Positions 63,630 to 64,000 of a stretch of DNA of 64,000 nt are shown piece by piece. The DNA comes from Pseudomonadota bacterium. Its GTDB lineage: Bacteria > Pseudomonadota > Gammaproteobacteria > Steroidobacterales > Steroidobacteraceae. Every line of letters begins with the position of its first letter. The first letter of the stretch is position 1. A program made the translations under genes and the position numbers. The notes beneath the pieces are model-generated. The model was not told where the DNA came from. It was given only the letters and a program-made list of their open reading frames with translations, and made no database searches. The DNA is taken from the NCBI GenBank assembly GCA_021847105.1, contig JAJZUT010000001.1, positions 248,001 through 312,000 of the forward strand, read 5' to 3'.

Positions 63630-64000
63630 CAGTCGGCTCTCCATCCATCAGTTCATGAGTGCGTCGTTGCCTCTGCACCAACTCCGAAAGTGGAGTCGAG
63701 TCGGGCTTTCCGTCTACATACAAAAAGACGTTAACGCCTGTGCCGGTTCGCGACTCTGTGCTAGATTCATTGATGTCTGAATAATGAGCAAGCCAATTGT
63801 CGAGATCTAAAAGAAAGTGACTGGTGCGCTCTTGCGCATAAATTTCAAACTGTGGAAGTAGCTTGTTGGGCAAGCCTTGATCGGTAAATACGGACTGCTC
63901 GAGCCTCTTGCTCTCTGAATTGGCGGGGTCCAGGTTGTACTCTAGGGTCTCTGCGAAGTGCGCAAGCGTGTCGCCGAAGTCCTCAATGCTGGAAGGACTG
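63619..64000 (-). CDS. Second DUF6502-like protein, cut by the window edge
   Basis: Only the C-terminal 126 residues are present; the frame is open to the window end. TSHFLLDLDNWLAHYSD and LAHFAETLEYNLDPANSES match the corresponding parts of the previous protein (GDFLLDLDNWIASQ, LAATLEHNFDSSKS), so the two are tandem paralogues on the minus strand. The stop overlaps the next gene's start region by 11 bases, suggesting coupling. The function is unknown. Confidence 0.65.
   Translation of the reverse strand, partial: SPSSIEDFGDTLAHFAETLEYNLDPANSESKRLEQSVFTDQGLPNKLLPQFEIYAQERTSHFLLDLDNWLAHYSDINESSTESRTGTGVNVFLYVDGKPDSTPLSELVQRQRRTHELMDGEPTDGC

Overview
This window is about two-thirds G+C by eye and almost fully coding. 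It reads as the chromosome of an aerobic gammaproteobacterium. Pseudomonas/Xanthomonas-like gene neighbourhoods (argH-algZ-algR, dapF-DUF484-xerC, xerC-hslV-hslU, engB-cytochrome c4-two dsbA, amtB-ubiK) point to the Xanthomonadales/Nevskiales side of the class. The exact family is inference; no rRNA is present to settle it.

Layout. 1-6.5 kb: a tightly packed arginine operon (P-loop protein, argC, argD, an argF'-type acylornithine carbamoyltransferase, argB, argH). 6.6-8.5 kb: the AlgZ/AlgR-type LytTR two-component system. 8.5-13 kb: dapF, DUF484, xerC, hslVU. 13-16 kb: two dsbA paralogues, cytochrome c4, engB. 16-26 kb: gabD, polA, lptM, a thioesterase, a GST-like isomerase, a beta-hydroxyacid dehydrogenase, amtB, ubiK, a cytochrome c5. 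26.4-30.2 kb: tRNA-Arg(CCG) and a very large GGDEF-EAL protein carrying both hemerythrin and globin-like sensors. 30-36 kb: an outer-membrane DUF481 protein, GST, EamA transporter and the ubiE-ubiJ-ubiB cluster. 36-41 kb: a three-gene 2-oxoacid:acceptor oxidoreductase operon. 41-43 kb: RRM protein, ribosomal protein THX, pyrophosphatase, thioesterase-like protein. 43.2-49.9 kb: a complete trpEGDCFBA operon with a readable leader peptide and attenuator. 50-53 kb: yajQ, a methyltransferase, ahpCD divergent from oxyR with a recognisable OxyR site. 53-61.5 kb: lipase-like protein, acyl-CoA dehydrogenase, a degenerate EAL protein with a LytTR regulator, cupin, fadD. 61.6-64 kb: an exported protein with 14 decapeptide repeats, followed by two tandem DUF6502-type genes in visibly more A+T-rich DNA.

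The most unusual signals are these. (1) The carbamoyltransferase has Ala at the residue that separates N-acetyl- from N-succinyl-ornithine enzymes, and it sits in an operon opened by an unexplained P-loop protein, so the acyl chemistry of arginine synthesis may be non-standard. (2) The repeat protein plus duplicated DUF6502 genes at the right end look like a poorly described module. (3) A complete ribosome-mediated trp attenuator can be read base by base. (4) A single c-di-GMP protein combines two different oxygen-type sensors. No sequence search or alignment could be run. Family names rest on motifs and remembered relatives, and starts were picked from reading frame, overlap and ribosome-binding sites.
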